From JAJDTQ01 sp965204235 (GTDB lineage Bacteria; Desulfobacterota; Binatia; UBA9968; JAJDTQ01): a stretch of DNA of 64,000 nucleotides. The translations under genes were made by a program, and so were the position numbers. The stretch spans positions 2,976,001-3,040,000 of the forward strand of contig OZ241979.1 in assembly GCA_965204235.1 (NCBI GenBank). The letters run 5' to 3'. Each line of letters begins with the position of its first letter. Within the stretch, counting starts at the first letter, position 1. The notes beneath the pieces are model-generated. The model saw nothing but the letters and a program-made list of their open reading frames with translations. It had not been told where the DNA came from and searched no databases. Positions 42,088-49,992 of the stretch are shown here, in pieces.

Positions 42088-43842
42088 ATGGATGCAGTGC
42101 AGATGGAAGTCGTCTATCGGGCCACCACGCAGATCGCCAAGGAGCTCGCCCTCAACATGCTCCGGACCGGCTATTCGAGCGTGATCAAGGAGAGCCAGGA
42201 CTTCACCTTCGCGATCTTCGACGCCCACGGGCGCATGGTGACCCAGGGACTGCCCCAGCCGCTCCACATCGGCGGCATCTCGGCCCAGGTCGGCGAGGTG
42301 ATCCGGGTGTTCGGCGGCGCCATGGCGGAGGGCGACGTCTTCATAGTGAACCACCCGTACTTCGCCTGCCAGAACCACGCCACGGACGTGACCGTGGTCT
42401 CTCCGGTCTTCCACCGGGGCCGGCTCGCGGCGTTCATCGCCAACACCGCTCACAAGCCGGACCTCGGCGGCAAGGTGCCGGGCACCAACTCGCCGGACGC
42501 CACCGACGTGATCCAGGAAGGGCTGTTGCTCCCGGCCCTGAGGCTCTACCGGGAGGGACGGGTCAACGAGGACCTCAAGACCGTCGTGATGGCCAACACC
42601 CGGACGCCGGAGATCACCTGGGGCGACATCCAGGCCCAGGCCCAGACCAACTTCTACGGGCTCGGGAAGCTCGCGGAGCTGATGGACCGCTACGGCTCCG
42701 ACCAGGTGGCCGCGTGTTGGCTCCAGTGGATGGACATCTGCGAGGCGGAGGTGCGAAAGGCCATCGGGACCATCCCGGACGGGAGCTACGGTCCCTGCGT
42801 GGACTTCCTCGACGACGACGGGCTGGACCGGGACCGCTCCTACCGCATCGCCGCGTCCCTGCGCGTGGACGGCGACGAGCTGCGCTTCTCGCTGGACTCG
42901 TCGGAGCAGGCCCGCGGTCCCGTCAACCTTCGGCCCTGCGTCATCCGGAACTTCATCGAGTGCGTCGTCGTGGCCGTGCTGTGTCCGGACCTGCCGGTGA
43001 ACCAGGGGGTCTCCCGGCCCATCCACGTCTCCTTTCCGCCCGAGGGGTCCATCCTCAACCCGCGTTACCCCGCGCCCGTGAACATGTACGTCCGTCCCAG
43101 CCAGATGGTCACCTCGGTGGTCCAGATGGTGCTGGCCGAGGCCCTGCCCGAGCTCGTGCCGGCCCCGGACAGCGGCGCCGGCGGCTCGGTGTCCATCTCG
43201 GGACAGGACGCCCGCCGCGGACGCTGGTTCTCGCTCTACGACCTCAACTGCGGCGGCTCGGGCGCGCGTTCCGACGGCGACGGCCCGAGCGTGGTGAACT
43301 CGCTGGTGGTCAACGTGATGAACACTCCGGTGGAACCGTTGGAGACGGAGTTCCCCATCCGTATCGAACGCTACGAGTTGTACGAGGAATCGGGCGGCGC
43401 CGGACGCTTCCGGGGCGGCCTGGGCATGGTCAGGGACTGGAAGATGCTCGCCGACGAGGCCTACGTCAACCTGCGCAGCGACCGCTTCAAGCACTCCGCT
43501 CCGGGCCTGCACGGCGCGCGCCATGCGCTGCCGTCGTCGGCCTGCCTCAACCCGGGTACGGAGCGGGAGCGGGAGCTTCCGTCCAAGGTGAGCCGGCTGC
43601 GGTTGGAGAAGGGCGACGTCTTCCGCATCCGGTACGCCGGCGGGGGCGGTCGCGGGGACCCCTTCGAGAGGGAGCCGTCACGGGTCCTGGACGACGTGCG
43701 GGACGGCTACGTCAGCGCGGAGACCGCGCGGGAGGCGTACGGCGTTGCGGTGGGCGGCCGGCCCCCCGAAATCGACGAGGCCGAGACCCGCCGCCTGAGA
43801 CGCGCCGCCCGGACCGCGGGCAACGGCCCGGAGCCGGGGTAG
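42088..43842 (+). CDS. Hydantoinase B / oxoprolinase family subunit
   Basis: The 584-residue protein is of the HyuB family, the partner of HyuA in ATP-dependent hydantoinases, 5-oxoprolinases and acetone/acetophenone carboxylases. Family motifs are VVYRATTQIAKELALNMLRTGYSSVIKESQDF, GLPQPLHIGG, VNHPYFACQNHATDVTVVSPVF, NTAHKPDLGGKVPG and YAGGGGRGDPFER at the end. I start it at the ATG at 42088, preceded by GGGAGGG; further upstream is repeat sequence. It heads the operon hyuB-MFS-hyuA-epimerase. Confidence 0.88.
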   Translation: MDAVQMEVVYRATTQIAKELALNMLRTGYSSVIKESQDFTFAIFDAHGRMVTQGLPQPLHIGGISAQVGEVIRVFGGAMAEGDVFIVNHPYFACQNHATDVTVVSPVFHRGRLAAFIANTAHKPDLGGKVPGTNSPDATDVIQEGLLLPALRLYREGRVNEDLKTVVMANTRTPEITWGDIQAQAQTNFYGLGKLAELMDRYGSDQVAACWLQWMDICEAEVRKAIGTIPDGSYGPCVDFLDDDGLDRDRSYRIAASLRVDGDELRFSLDSSEQARGPVNLRPCVIRNFIECVVVAVLCPDLPVNQGVSRPIHVSFPPEGSILNPRYPAPVNMYVRPSQMVTSVVQMVLAEALPELVPAPDSGAGGSVSISGQDARRGRWFSLYDLNCGGSGARSDGDGPSVVNSLVVNVMNTPVEPLETEFPIRIERYELYEESGGAGRFRGGLGMVRDWKMLADEAYVNLRSDRFKHSAPGLHGARHALPSSACLNPGTERERELPSKVSRLRLEKGDVFRIRYAGGGGRGDPFEREPSRVLDDVRDGYVSAETAREAYGVAVGGRPPEIDEAETRRLRRAARTAGNGPEPG

Positions 43843-43849
43843 CCTCCAC

Positions 43850-45022
43850 GTGGAGAAGCAAGCCGGAGCGCCGGAGGGCTGGGTCCGCGGCTTCCTGTTG
43901 ACCTGCGGCGCCCGCTTCGGGGTCTTCTTCGCGCTGTTCCAGATCGAGCCGGTGTTCCCCATCTACCTCCGGGGCATGGGCGCGAGCCCGTTCATGATCG
44001 GGCTGGTCATGGCCGCGTTTCCCTTCGGCGCCACGGTGGTGCGGCCGCTGGTGGGAGCCTACATCGACCGCCTGGGCAGCAAGGTCTTCCTCGTGGGAGG
44101 GCTGGTCATCTTCGTCATCGCGGCCGCGGGCTACGTCTGGACCGCCTCGGTGCTGGTGGCGCTGCTCCTGCGGACCTGCCACGGATTCGGCTGGTCGGGG
44201 TGCACCACGTCGGTGGGCACCCTGGTGGCCGGCATCGCGCCCGACCACCGCCGCGGCGCCCTCATCGCCTACTCCGGGGCGGTGAGCACCGTGGCCGGCG
44301 CGGTGGCCCCGGCCATGGCCTTCTGGATGGTGGGGCGGTGGGGTTTCCCGGCGCTGTTCCTGTGCGCCGCGGCCGCGGCGGCGTCGGGCTTGGCCGCGGC
44401 CGTGTGGATCCGCGAGCCGGCGCGCGTCCGCGCCGAGACCCCGCGGCGGCGCTGGTTCGAGACCTTCATCCTGCCCGAGTCCCTCATGCCCGCGGTGAGC
44501 ATGGGCCTGCTGGGGGTCTCCCGGGGCAGCGTCATCGCCTTCCTCTCCCTGTACGCACTGGAGGTGGGGCTGGAGAATCCGGGCCACTGGTTCGCCCTGT
44601 TCGCGGTGGCGGTGGTGGCCGGCCGGCCCATCTTCGGTCCGCTGTCCGACAGCAAGGGGCGGCCCTTCGTGATCATCCCCTGCTACCTCCTGGCCCTGGC
44701 GGGCATGGCGGTGCTGTCGCTGGCGGCCTCGCCCCCGATGCTGCTGGTCTCCGCGGCCATGGTGGGCCTCGGTTACGGCTCCGCCCATGCGGCCCTCATG
44801 ACCATGGCCGTGGACTTGGCGCCGCGCCAACGGTGGGGCCTGAGCATGGCCCAGTACCACCTGTTCTACGACCTCGCCATCGGCCTGGGCGGGGTGGCGG
44901 CGGGCGTCATGCTCGACTTTACCGGCAACGACTATCCGGCTATGTTCCTCGCCACCACCGTGGTGGGACTGGGCGGGTTCGTGTGGTTCCTGATGCGGTA
45001 CCGCGCCGCGGTAGCGCGCTGA
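43850..45022 (+). CDS. MFS transporter
   Basis: The 390-residue major facilitator has 12 predicted helices. The loop 2-3 motif reads GAYIDRLGSKVFLVGG (a variant of GxxxDRxGRR), and its counterpart in the second half is GPLSDSKGRPFVI. The GTG start lies seven bases after the hyuB stop, so it is cotranscribed. By position it is the likely importer or exporter of the hydantoin-, oxoproline- or amide-type substrate handled by HyuA/HyuB. Confidence 0.85.
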   Translation: MEKQAGAPEGWVRGFLLTCGARFGVFFALFQIEPVFPIYLRGMGASPFMIGLVMAAFPFGATVVRPLVGAYIDRLGSKVFLVGGLVIFVIAAAGYVWTASVLVALLLRTCHGFGWSGCTTSVGTLVAGIAPDHRRGALIAYSGAVSTVAGAVAPAMAFWMVGRWGFPALFLCAAAAAASGLAAAVWIREPARVRAETPRRRWFETFILPESLMPAVSMGLLGVSRGSVIAFLSLYALEVGLENPGHWFALFAVAVVAGRPIFGPLSDSKGRPFVIIPCYLLALAGMAVLSLAASPPMLLVSAAMVGLGYGSAHAALMTMAVDLAPRQRWGLSMAQYHLFYDLAIGLGGVAAGVMLDFTGNDYPAMFLATTVVGLGGFVWFLMRYRAAVAR

Positions 45023-45076
45023 GGGAACGCTCAGGCAAGGGTCCCGAGGCGTATCCGGAATCGGGACCGACCGGCA

Positions 45077-45199
45077 ATGAGACTCAGGATCGGCATCGAC
45101 GTGGGCGGCACCTTCACGGAATGCTTTCGGGCTGTCTGTGGTAAAACAGGTGAAGAAGTGGTGCGATGGGTAGAGCACGCTTGGGAGTTGCAGCCTTGA
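45077..45199 (+). pseudogene. Detached 5' fragment of hyuA
   Basis: The 40-codon frame starts MRLRIGIDVGGTFTE, the standard N-terminus and phosphate-1 motif of hydantoinase A, then changes abruptly to unrelated sequence (CFRAVCGKTGEEVVRW) at position 45121 and stops at TGA (45197-45199). That stop overlaps the TTG start of the HEPN-like gene. It appears to be the original hyuA start region, separated from the rest of the gene by the inserted cassette. Confidence 0.7.
45087..45120 (+). repeat. Left 34-bp direct repeat of the hyuA cassette
   Basis: A 34-bp sequence beginning GGATCGGCATCGACGTGG is repeated perfectly at 46060-46093, in the same codon phase. It encodes IGIDVGGTFT of HyuA. Homology ends abruptly at the next base in both directions. 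Confidence 0.9.
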
Positions 45200-45675
45200 C
45201 GCCGTTCGACTTGATAAAGACTGCCCGTGGATTGACGAAATTGAGCCCGCGGCGGCCTACGCAGGCAAACCTCCGCCGCGCGGTCAGCACCGCGTACTAC
45301 GCGATGTTCCACTGCTTGGCGTCGTCCGCGGCCAGCCTGCTCGTCGGCGGCGGCAGAGGAACGGCGTGGCATCAAGTATACCGCACCCTTGAACACGGCA
45401 AAGCCAAGAACGCCTGCCAGCGCCACCGGGCGATGCAGGTCTTTCCAGCGGGAGTCCAGGACTTCGCCAAGGCGTTCGTCAGGTTGCAGACGGAGCGGCA
45501 CAGGGCGGACTACGCGCTTGAGGGCAGCCGCTACTACAAGTCGGACGTCATTGTGGAAATCGACGCGGCGGAGCGGGCCATCGACCGATTCGAGCGGACG
45601 GCGGTCGCCGCCCGCCGCGGCTTCGTCGTCCATGTGTTGTTCAGGCAGCGTCCGTCGCAGGAGGTTCCGAGATGA
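45196..45675 (+). CDS. HEPN-like protein, putative toxin
   Basis: A protein of about 159 residues starting at TTG (GGGAG nine bases before). The segment LRRAVSTAYYAMFHCLASSAASLL resembles the helix of HEPN-domain proteins (RxAxSRAYYAxFH), and RLQTERHRADYAL supplies an R-x5-H and the ADY motif seen in that group. HEPN proteins of this size are often RNase toxins or effectors paired with a small antidote. A last stretch with FVVHVLFRQR follows. The start overlaps the hyuA fragment's stop and the end overlaps the next gene by four bases (ATGA). Confidence 0.55.
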   Translation: MTPFDLIKTARGLTKLSPRRPTQANLRRAVSTAYYAMFHCLASSAASLLVGGGRGTAWHQVYRTLEHGKAKNACQRHRAMQVFPAGVQDFAKAFVRLQTERHRADYALEGSRYYKSDVIVEIDAAERAIDRFERTAVAARRGFVVHVLFRQRPSQEVPR

Positions 45676-45968
45676 ACGAACAGGTAGTGCGCCAGATTGC
45701 CGAGGCGGCCTTCAAGTCCCGCTATGGCGACATCGCCATCGTTTGCATCAACGTGGAACCGGGCTTCGACCATGACGATGCCCCCGTCGTGGACATCAAG
45801 ATCATCTACGACGGCAAGGTCGAGCAAGTGGATGGCGAGGGTTTCTTGCGCGTACAATCGGAGGTCGTCTCGAAGGTCTGGGAAGACGCGGAGGACAGCC
45901 CCGGTTACCCTCTCGTCCACTTCATCGCCAAGTCGGACATCGGGCGGCGCGATCCGGCGACGGTGTGA
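45672..45968 (+). CDS. Small acidic partner of the HEPN-like protein
   Basis: A 98-residue acidic protein (many D/E: EPGFDHDDAPVVDIKIIYDG and VWEDAEDSPGYPLVHFIAKSD). It shares an ATGA overlap with the HEPN-like gene, the arrangement of a toxin-antitoxin pair. No known fold was recognised; a nucleotidyltransferase-type GS-D-D motif is not present. It is a candidate antidote, inferred from linkage and charge only. Confidence 0.5.
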   Translation: MNEQVVRQIAEAAFKSRYGDIAIVCINVEPGFDHDDAPVVDIKIIYDGKVEQVDGEGFLRVQSEVVSKVWEDAEDSPGYPLVHFIAKSDIGRRDPATV

Positions 45969-46004
45969 AGCGGCGGCGGACGGCGCGGAAGAGGAGCTAC
46001 ACGG

Positions 46005-48098
46005 ATGCCTCGCGTCGTGTCCCCGCCGACCAAGTCGCTGTTACAGAGTACTCGATGCCGGATCGGCATCGACGTGGGCGGCACCTTCACGGACGTCACG
46101 GTCCTGGACGAGGACACGGGCCGCATCCGAGAGGTGCGCAAGGTCCCGTCCAATCCCGCGGCCCCGCTGGAAGTGCTCGACGGGGTGTTGGCGGACATGC
46201 GTTCCCGGTGGGGCTCGGAGGCTCTCTCGTACCTGTTGCACGGCTCCACCCACGCCCTCAATACCGTGCTGGAGGAGAAAGGCAGCCGCGCGGGCCTCCT
46301 CACCACCCGGGGGTTTCGCGACGTGTACGAGATCGCGCGGCAATGGAAGGGCGAGGAGGTCTTCAACATCTTCTATCCCGGGGGCAAGCGTTTCGTCCCG
46401 CGGCGGCGGGTCGCGGAGGTCCCCGAGCGGCTCGACAGGTCCGGCCGCGTGCTGACGCCCCTGGACCCGGACTGCGTGGACGCGGCCGTGTCCGGGCTCG
46501 TGGAGCAGGGCATCGACGCCCTTGCCATCGTGTTCCTGTTCTCCTACGTGAACCCGGTCCACGAGCAGACCGCGGCCCGGCGCGTCCGCTCGCGCCATCC
46601 GGACCTCTTCGTGTCGGCGTCGTCGGAAGTGAACCCGGTGTGGCGCGAGTACGAACGCACCGCCACCACGGTGCTGAACGCCTACCTGGGCCCGCGCATG
46701 GAACGATACTTCGCCGGCATGGAGGAGACCGTGCTGCGCCATTTCCCGCGGGCGCACCCCTTCCTGATGAAGTCCAACGGCGGCATCGGCGCGCCCCGGG
46801 CCATGGCGCGGTTCCCGGTGCAGACCCTCATGTCCGGCCCCGTGGCGGGGGTGGTGGCGGCCCACGAACTGGGGGCGCGCGCCGGGGTCTCCCACCTCAT
46901 CTCCCTGGACGTCGGCGGCACCAGCAGCGACATGTCGCTGATACCGGGGAAGCCGCTCTTCCGCACCGAATGGCGCATCGGGCGCCATCCCGTGCGCGTG
47001 GATTCGGTGGAGGTGGAGAGCCTGGGGGCGGGCGGCGGCAGCCTGGCCCGGGTGCGCTACGGCAAGGTGCTCCAGGTGGGGCCGCAGAGCGCCGGGGCGG
47101 CGCCGGGCCCGGCCTGCTACATGAGGGGCGGGGATCGGCCCACGTTGACCGACGCCCTGGTGCAACTGCGTCACCTGAACCCCCGGGCGCTGCTACAAGG
47201 GGAGATGCCCATCGACCCGGAGTCGTCCGCGGCGGCCATCCGGCGCGCAGTGGCCGAGCCTCTGGGCATGTCGGAGGACGAGGCGGCCCTGGGCATCCTG
47301 CGCGTCCTGGCGGCCAACGTCGTCTCCTCCATGCGCACCATCACCATCGAGCGGGGCTTCGACCCCGCGGACTTCACCCTCGCGGCCTTCGGCGGCATGG
47401 GACCCACGCTGGCCACCGCGGTGGCCTCTTCCCTGGGCATCGGCCGCATCCTGGTCCCCGCGGACCCGGGCAATTTCAGCGCCTTCGGCATGCTGCTGTC
47501 CGACCTGCGCTCGGACGCGGTCGCCACCCGGGTGGCGGCCCTCACCCCGGACTCCCTGAAGGACGCGGTGGCGGCCCTGCACGGCCTCGAAGAGGAGGTC
47601 CGGCGCGAGCTCGCCTCCCAGGGGCCGTCCCCGGACCGGATCCGTGTGGACTGGCTGCTGGACATGCGTTACCGTGAGCAGGCCTACGAGTTGACGGTGC
47701 CCATCGCCAAGGACGCCGCCAAGCGCAACGTGGACGAGATCCGCGACCGGTTCGGCGCGGCCCACGAACGGCGCTACGGCCACCGGGCGGACGACGAGGT
47801 GGTGGAGGTGGTCAACTTGCGGGCGTCCGCATACGCTTCGCTGGGCAAGCCGGAGTCGTCCCGGAGGGCGGGCAGCCGGGAGCCGCAGCCCGTTCCCGAG
47901 CGGCGCCGCGTGGTCATGCTCGACGGTGCGCACGATACGCCGGTGTTCCGCCGGGACCGCCTGGACCCGGACGCGGCGTTCCGCGGGCCCGCGGTCGTCG
48001 AGGAGAAGACCTCCACCACGGTGGTGGAGCCGGGATGGACCCTGCGCGTGGACCGGCAAGGCAACCTGGACCTCGCACGGGTCCCGTCCGAAGGGTGA
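46005..48098 (+). CDS. Hydantoinase A / N-methylhydantoinase family subunit
   Basis: A 697-residue ATP-dependent HyuA-type subunit (actin/hexokinase-like fold). Motifs: RIGIDVGGTFTDVTVLDED (phosphate-1), YLLHGSTHALNTVLE, LLTTRGFRDVYEIARQWKGE, SNGGIGAP, VAHELGARAGVSHLISLDVGGTSSDMSLI and AFGGMGPTLATAVASSLGI. Its first 18 residues (MPRVVSPPTKSLLQSTRC) are not family sequence: they come from the inserted cassette, which also supplies the ribosome-binding site. The normal start (MRLRIGIDVGG) survives as a fragment at 45077. The core is full length and probably functional. Confidence 0.88.
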   Translation: MPRVVSPPTKSLLQSTRCRIGIDVGGTFTDVTVLDEDTGRIREVRKVPSNPAAPLEVLDGVLADMRSRWGSEALSYLLHGSTHALNTVLEEKGSRAGLLTTRGFRDVYEIARQWKGEEVFNIFYPGGKRFVPRRRVAEVPERLDRSGRVLTPLDPDCVDAAVSGLVEQGIDALAIVFLFSYVNPVHEQTAARRVRSRHPDLFVSASSEVNPVWREYERTATTVLNAYLGPRMERYFAGMEETVLRHFPRAHPFLMKSNGGIGAPRAMARFPVQTLMSGPVAGVVAAHELGARAGVSHLISLDVGGTSSDMSLIPGKPLFRTEWRIGRHPVRVDSVEVESLGAGGGSLARVRYGKVLQVGPQSAGAAPGPACYMRGGDRPTLTDALVQLRHLNPRALLQGEMPIDPESSAAAIRRAVAEPLGMSEDEAALGILRVLAANVVSSMRTITIERGFDPADFTLAAFGGMGPTLATAVASSLGIGRILVPADPGNFSAFGMLLSDLRSDAVATRVAALTPDSLKDAVAALHGLEEEVRRELASQGPSPDRIRVDWLLDMRYREQAYELTVPIAKDAAKRNVDEIRDRFGAAHERRYGHRADDEVVEVVNLRASAYASLGKPESSRRAGSREPQPVPERRRVVMLDGAHDTPVFRRDRLDPDAAFRGPAVVEEKTSTTVVEPGWTLRVDRQGNLDLARVPSEG
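46060..46093 (+). repeat. Right 34-bp direct repeat of the hyuA cassette
   Basis: This is the perfect copy of 45087-45120, lying at codons 19-30 of the present hyuA gene. Confidence 0.9.
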
Positions 48099-48155
48099 CC
48101 GGGCCGGCGCTCGAGGAAGACCGACCGGAAGCAAACGGCAGTACGGAGGCAAGGC

Positions 48156-49121
48156 ATGAAGATCCTGATTACGGGCGGCATGGGGGTGAACGGCGCGGTG
48201 ACCGCCAGGCGCCTGGTGGCGGCCGGCGAACGGCCGGTCCTGCTGGACAACCGCATGGACCTGTCGCTGATCTCGGACATCGAGAAGCGGGTGGACCGGG
48301 TGGTGGGGGACATCCTGGACCCGGAGAGCCTGGACAAGGTGATCACGGAATTCGGGATCACCCACGTGGCCCACCTGGCGGCGTTGATGCCCGGTCCGGC
48401 GGAGGCGGATCCGGCCCTCGGCGTCAAGGTCGGGGTGGACGGGACCCTGAACGTCCTGGAGGCCGCCCGTCACAGGGACCTCCAGCGGGTGGTGTTCACC
48501 AGCTCCAAGGCGGTGTACGGCGAGATCACCGGGCGCCACGCCCATCCCGGGTACGAGCCGGTGAACGAGGACCACCCGCAGGATCCGGCGGACCTGTACG
48601 GGACCATCAAGGTGTGCTGCGAGACCCTGGGGGCTTACTACCGCAAGCGTTACGGCGTGGACTTCGTCGCCCTGCGGTTCGGCTCCATCTACGGCCCGGG
48701 CAAGGAGGTGCGCCACGGCGCCCTGTCGCTCTACGGCCAGATGATCGAGAGCGTCATGTCGGGCAAGGGCTTCTCCATGCCCAGCGGCGGGGACCAGATC
48801 AACGAAGCTCTCTACGTGGGCGACGTGGCGCGGTCCATCATCCTCGCCTTGCAGGTGAAGGACCCGGCGGAGCGCGTCTTCAACATCGGCACCGGCCAGG
48901 GCGTCACGCTGCACGACTTCAAGCGCGTACTCGGCGCGCTCTACCCGGACAGCCGGATCGAGGTCGGGTCGGGCCTGGATTTCCGCATGGGCGAGAAGAA
49001 GAGCTACTGCATCTTCGACATCGCCAGGGCCAGGGAGCACCTGGGCTTCACCCCGGCCTACGACCTGGAAGACGGCATCAAGGACTACATCGACACCATC
49101 GAGCGGCTGCGGCCCCGGTAG
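48156..49121 (+). CDS. NAD-dependent epimerase/dehydratase (extended SDR)
   Basis: A 321-residue extended short-chain dehydrogenase. The N-terminal MKILITGGMGVNGAVTARRL is a GxxGxxG nucleotide site (here GGMGVNG), followed by HVAHLAALMPGPAEADP, FTSSKAVYGE, and the catalytic pair YGTIKVCCE, the usual YxxxK. LRFGSIYGPGKEV and YVGDVARSIILAL follow, as in sugar-nucleotide epimerases. It is 57 bp after hyuA on the same strand and is plausibly part of that operon. The substrate is unknown. Confidence 0.85.
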   Translation: MKILITGGMGVNGAVTARRLVAAGERPVLLDNRMDLSLISDIEKRVDRVVGDILDPESLDKVITEFGITHVAHLAALMPGPAEADPALGVKVGVDGTLNVLEAARHRDLQRVVFTSSKAVYGEITGRHAHPGYEPVNEDHPQDPADLYGTIKVCCETLGAYYRKRYGVDFVALRFGSIYGPGKEVRHGALSLYGQMIESVMSGKGFSMPSGGDQINEALYVGDVARSIILALQVKDPAERVFNIGTGQGVTLHDFKRVLGALYPDSRIEVGSGLDFRMGEKKSYCIFDIARAREHLGFTPAYDLEDGIKDYIDTIERLRPR

Positions 49122-49262
49122 GGGGGCGGGGACGGCACGGTTGCCGGTCTCCGTTTACTCGATTCTTCCAGGAAGATCCGTCTTGCAAACGACCTGAAGC
49201 TCGACCTTGGAGCGTCGCAAGGGTGGGAAGAGGGTGCAGGTTCGAAGGATTCCGGTCAACCG

Positions 49263-49472
49263 TCATCGGTCAAGATAGCTGGCCTTTGGTCCGGGTTCGC
49301 TGTCCTGGGGACCGGCAACCGGGCGGCGGTCCTCGTAGGGGAGGCCAAGCCGGTATCCCGGTTTCTTGGCTTGTGGTAGCTTGGCAAGCATTGCCTGGTT
49401 TTTCTCGAAGATCTCCTTCACGTGTGGGTTCTTTGTCAGAAGTGCATCGATGTCCGGCGTTTTCTTCGCCAT
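49263..49472 (-). CDS. Hypothetical small protein
   Basis: A 69-residue frame begins MAKKTPDIDALLTKNPHVKEIFEKNQAMLAKL, an amphipathic helical start with AGGA before the ATG, and ends in a low-complexity tail. It resembles no family I know. A longer frame (to 49634) runs into repeat sequence, so the upstream part is not believable. Coding status is uncertain. Confidence 0.4.
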   Translation of the reverse strand: MAKKTPDIDALLTKNPHVKEIFEKNQAMLAKLPQAKKPGYRLGLPYEDRRPVAGPQDSEPGPKASYLDR

Positions 49473-49591
49473 TTTCCTGCCCCCAATTTCGTCCATCGAA
49501 GGTTTCCCGGGTTTGAACAACGCTTTGAAACCGCCCTTGGTCGAGTAGTCCAGTACAAGCTCGTGATAATTCCGGACGGCAACTCTTAACG

Positions 49592-49760
49592 GACTCTTCA
49601 GGAATTCGTGTGGGTTGAGACACTCCCCACGCACGCGATGAGGTCCGCTCCCTTTCCATTACGACCATGCCGTCCTCGGTTTGGCGGCGCCGACGCTCCA
49701 CTCCGTCATTCCCGCAGACGCTCGCCCCCGTCATTCCCGCGAAAGCGGGAATCCATCTCG
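49592..49760. repeat. Dispersed repeat block with REP-like hairpin
   Basis: It contains CTTCAGGAATTCGTGTGGG (reverse complement of the family B right arm), a segment matching 50-118, and the hairpin TTCCCGC-GAAA-GCGGGAA (49735-49752), a form common in many bacterial genomes. No gene was seen. Confidence 0.6.
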
Positions 49761-49798
49761 GACGTATTGCCGTGAACCTGCCCTTGGCGCCGTGCATC

Positions 49799-49965
49799 GG
49801 AACGCGTCCTTCGACTTCGCTTCGCTACGCTCAGGATGAACGGAGTTCTTCGCTTCGCTACGCTCAGGATGAACGGAGTTCTTCGCTTCGCTACGCTCAG
49901 GACGAACGGGGGCCGTTGTTCAGGGTTTCCGTCGGGATCGTTGTTCAGGGGTTTCTTCTTCCGGC
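49799..49965. repeat. Family A element with triplicated core
   Basis: The core TTCGCTTCGCTACGCTCAGG is present three times in tandem, with GATGAACGGAGTTC spacers and a last GACGAACGGGGGC. It is followed by CGTTGTTCAGGGTTTCC and a second similar end. The expanded core contrasts with the single-core copies elsewhere. Confidence 0.7.
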
Positions 49966-49992
49966 TGAATTGTCCAGGCTTCCCTCAGTTCC

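Larger units (their letters stand above)
45121..46059 (+). mobile_element. Two-gene cassette inserted in hyuA, bounded by direct repeats
   Basis: About 940 bp lie between the two 34-bp repeats. They contain a HEPN-like gene and a small partner gene, tightly overlapping. The last bases supply a new Shine-Dalgarno sequence (AGAGGAG) and ATG (46005) that restore expression of hyuA. There is no transposase or terminal inverted repeat, so movement would have been by homologous or site-specific recombination in trans. Confidence 0.6.

Noticed and set aside
48156..49121. Possible UDP-glucose 4-epimerase assignment
   Set aside because: The SDR signatures are general. Nothing in the sequence or the hydantoinase context fixes a sugar-nucleotide substrate.
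49473..49634. Upstream extension of the small protein gene at 49263
   Set aside because: The added sequence consists of repeat-arm DNA (AATTCCTGAAGAG) and does not look like protein.
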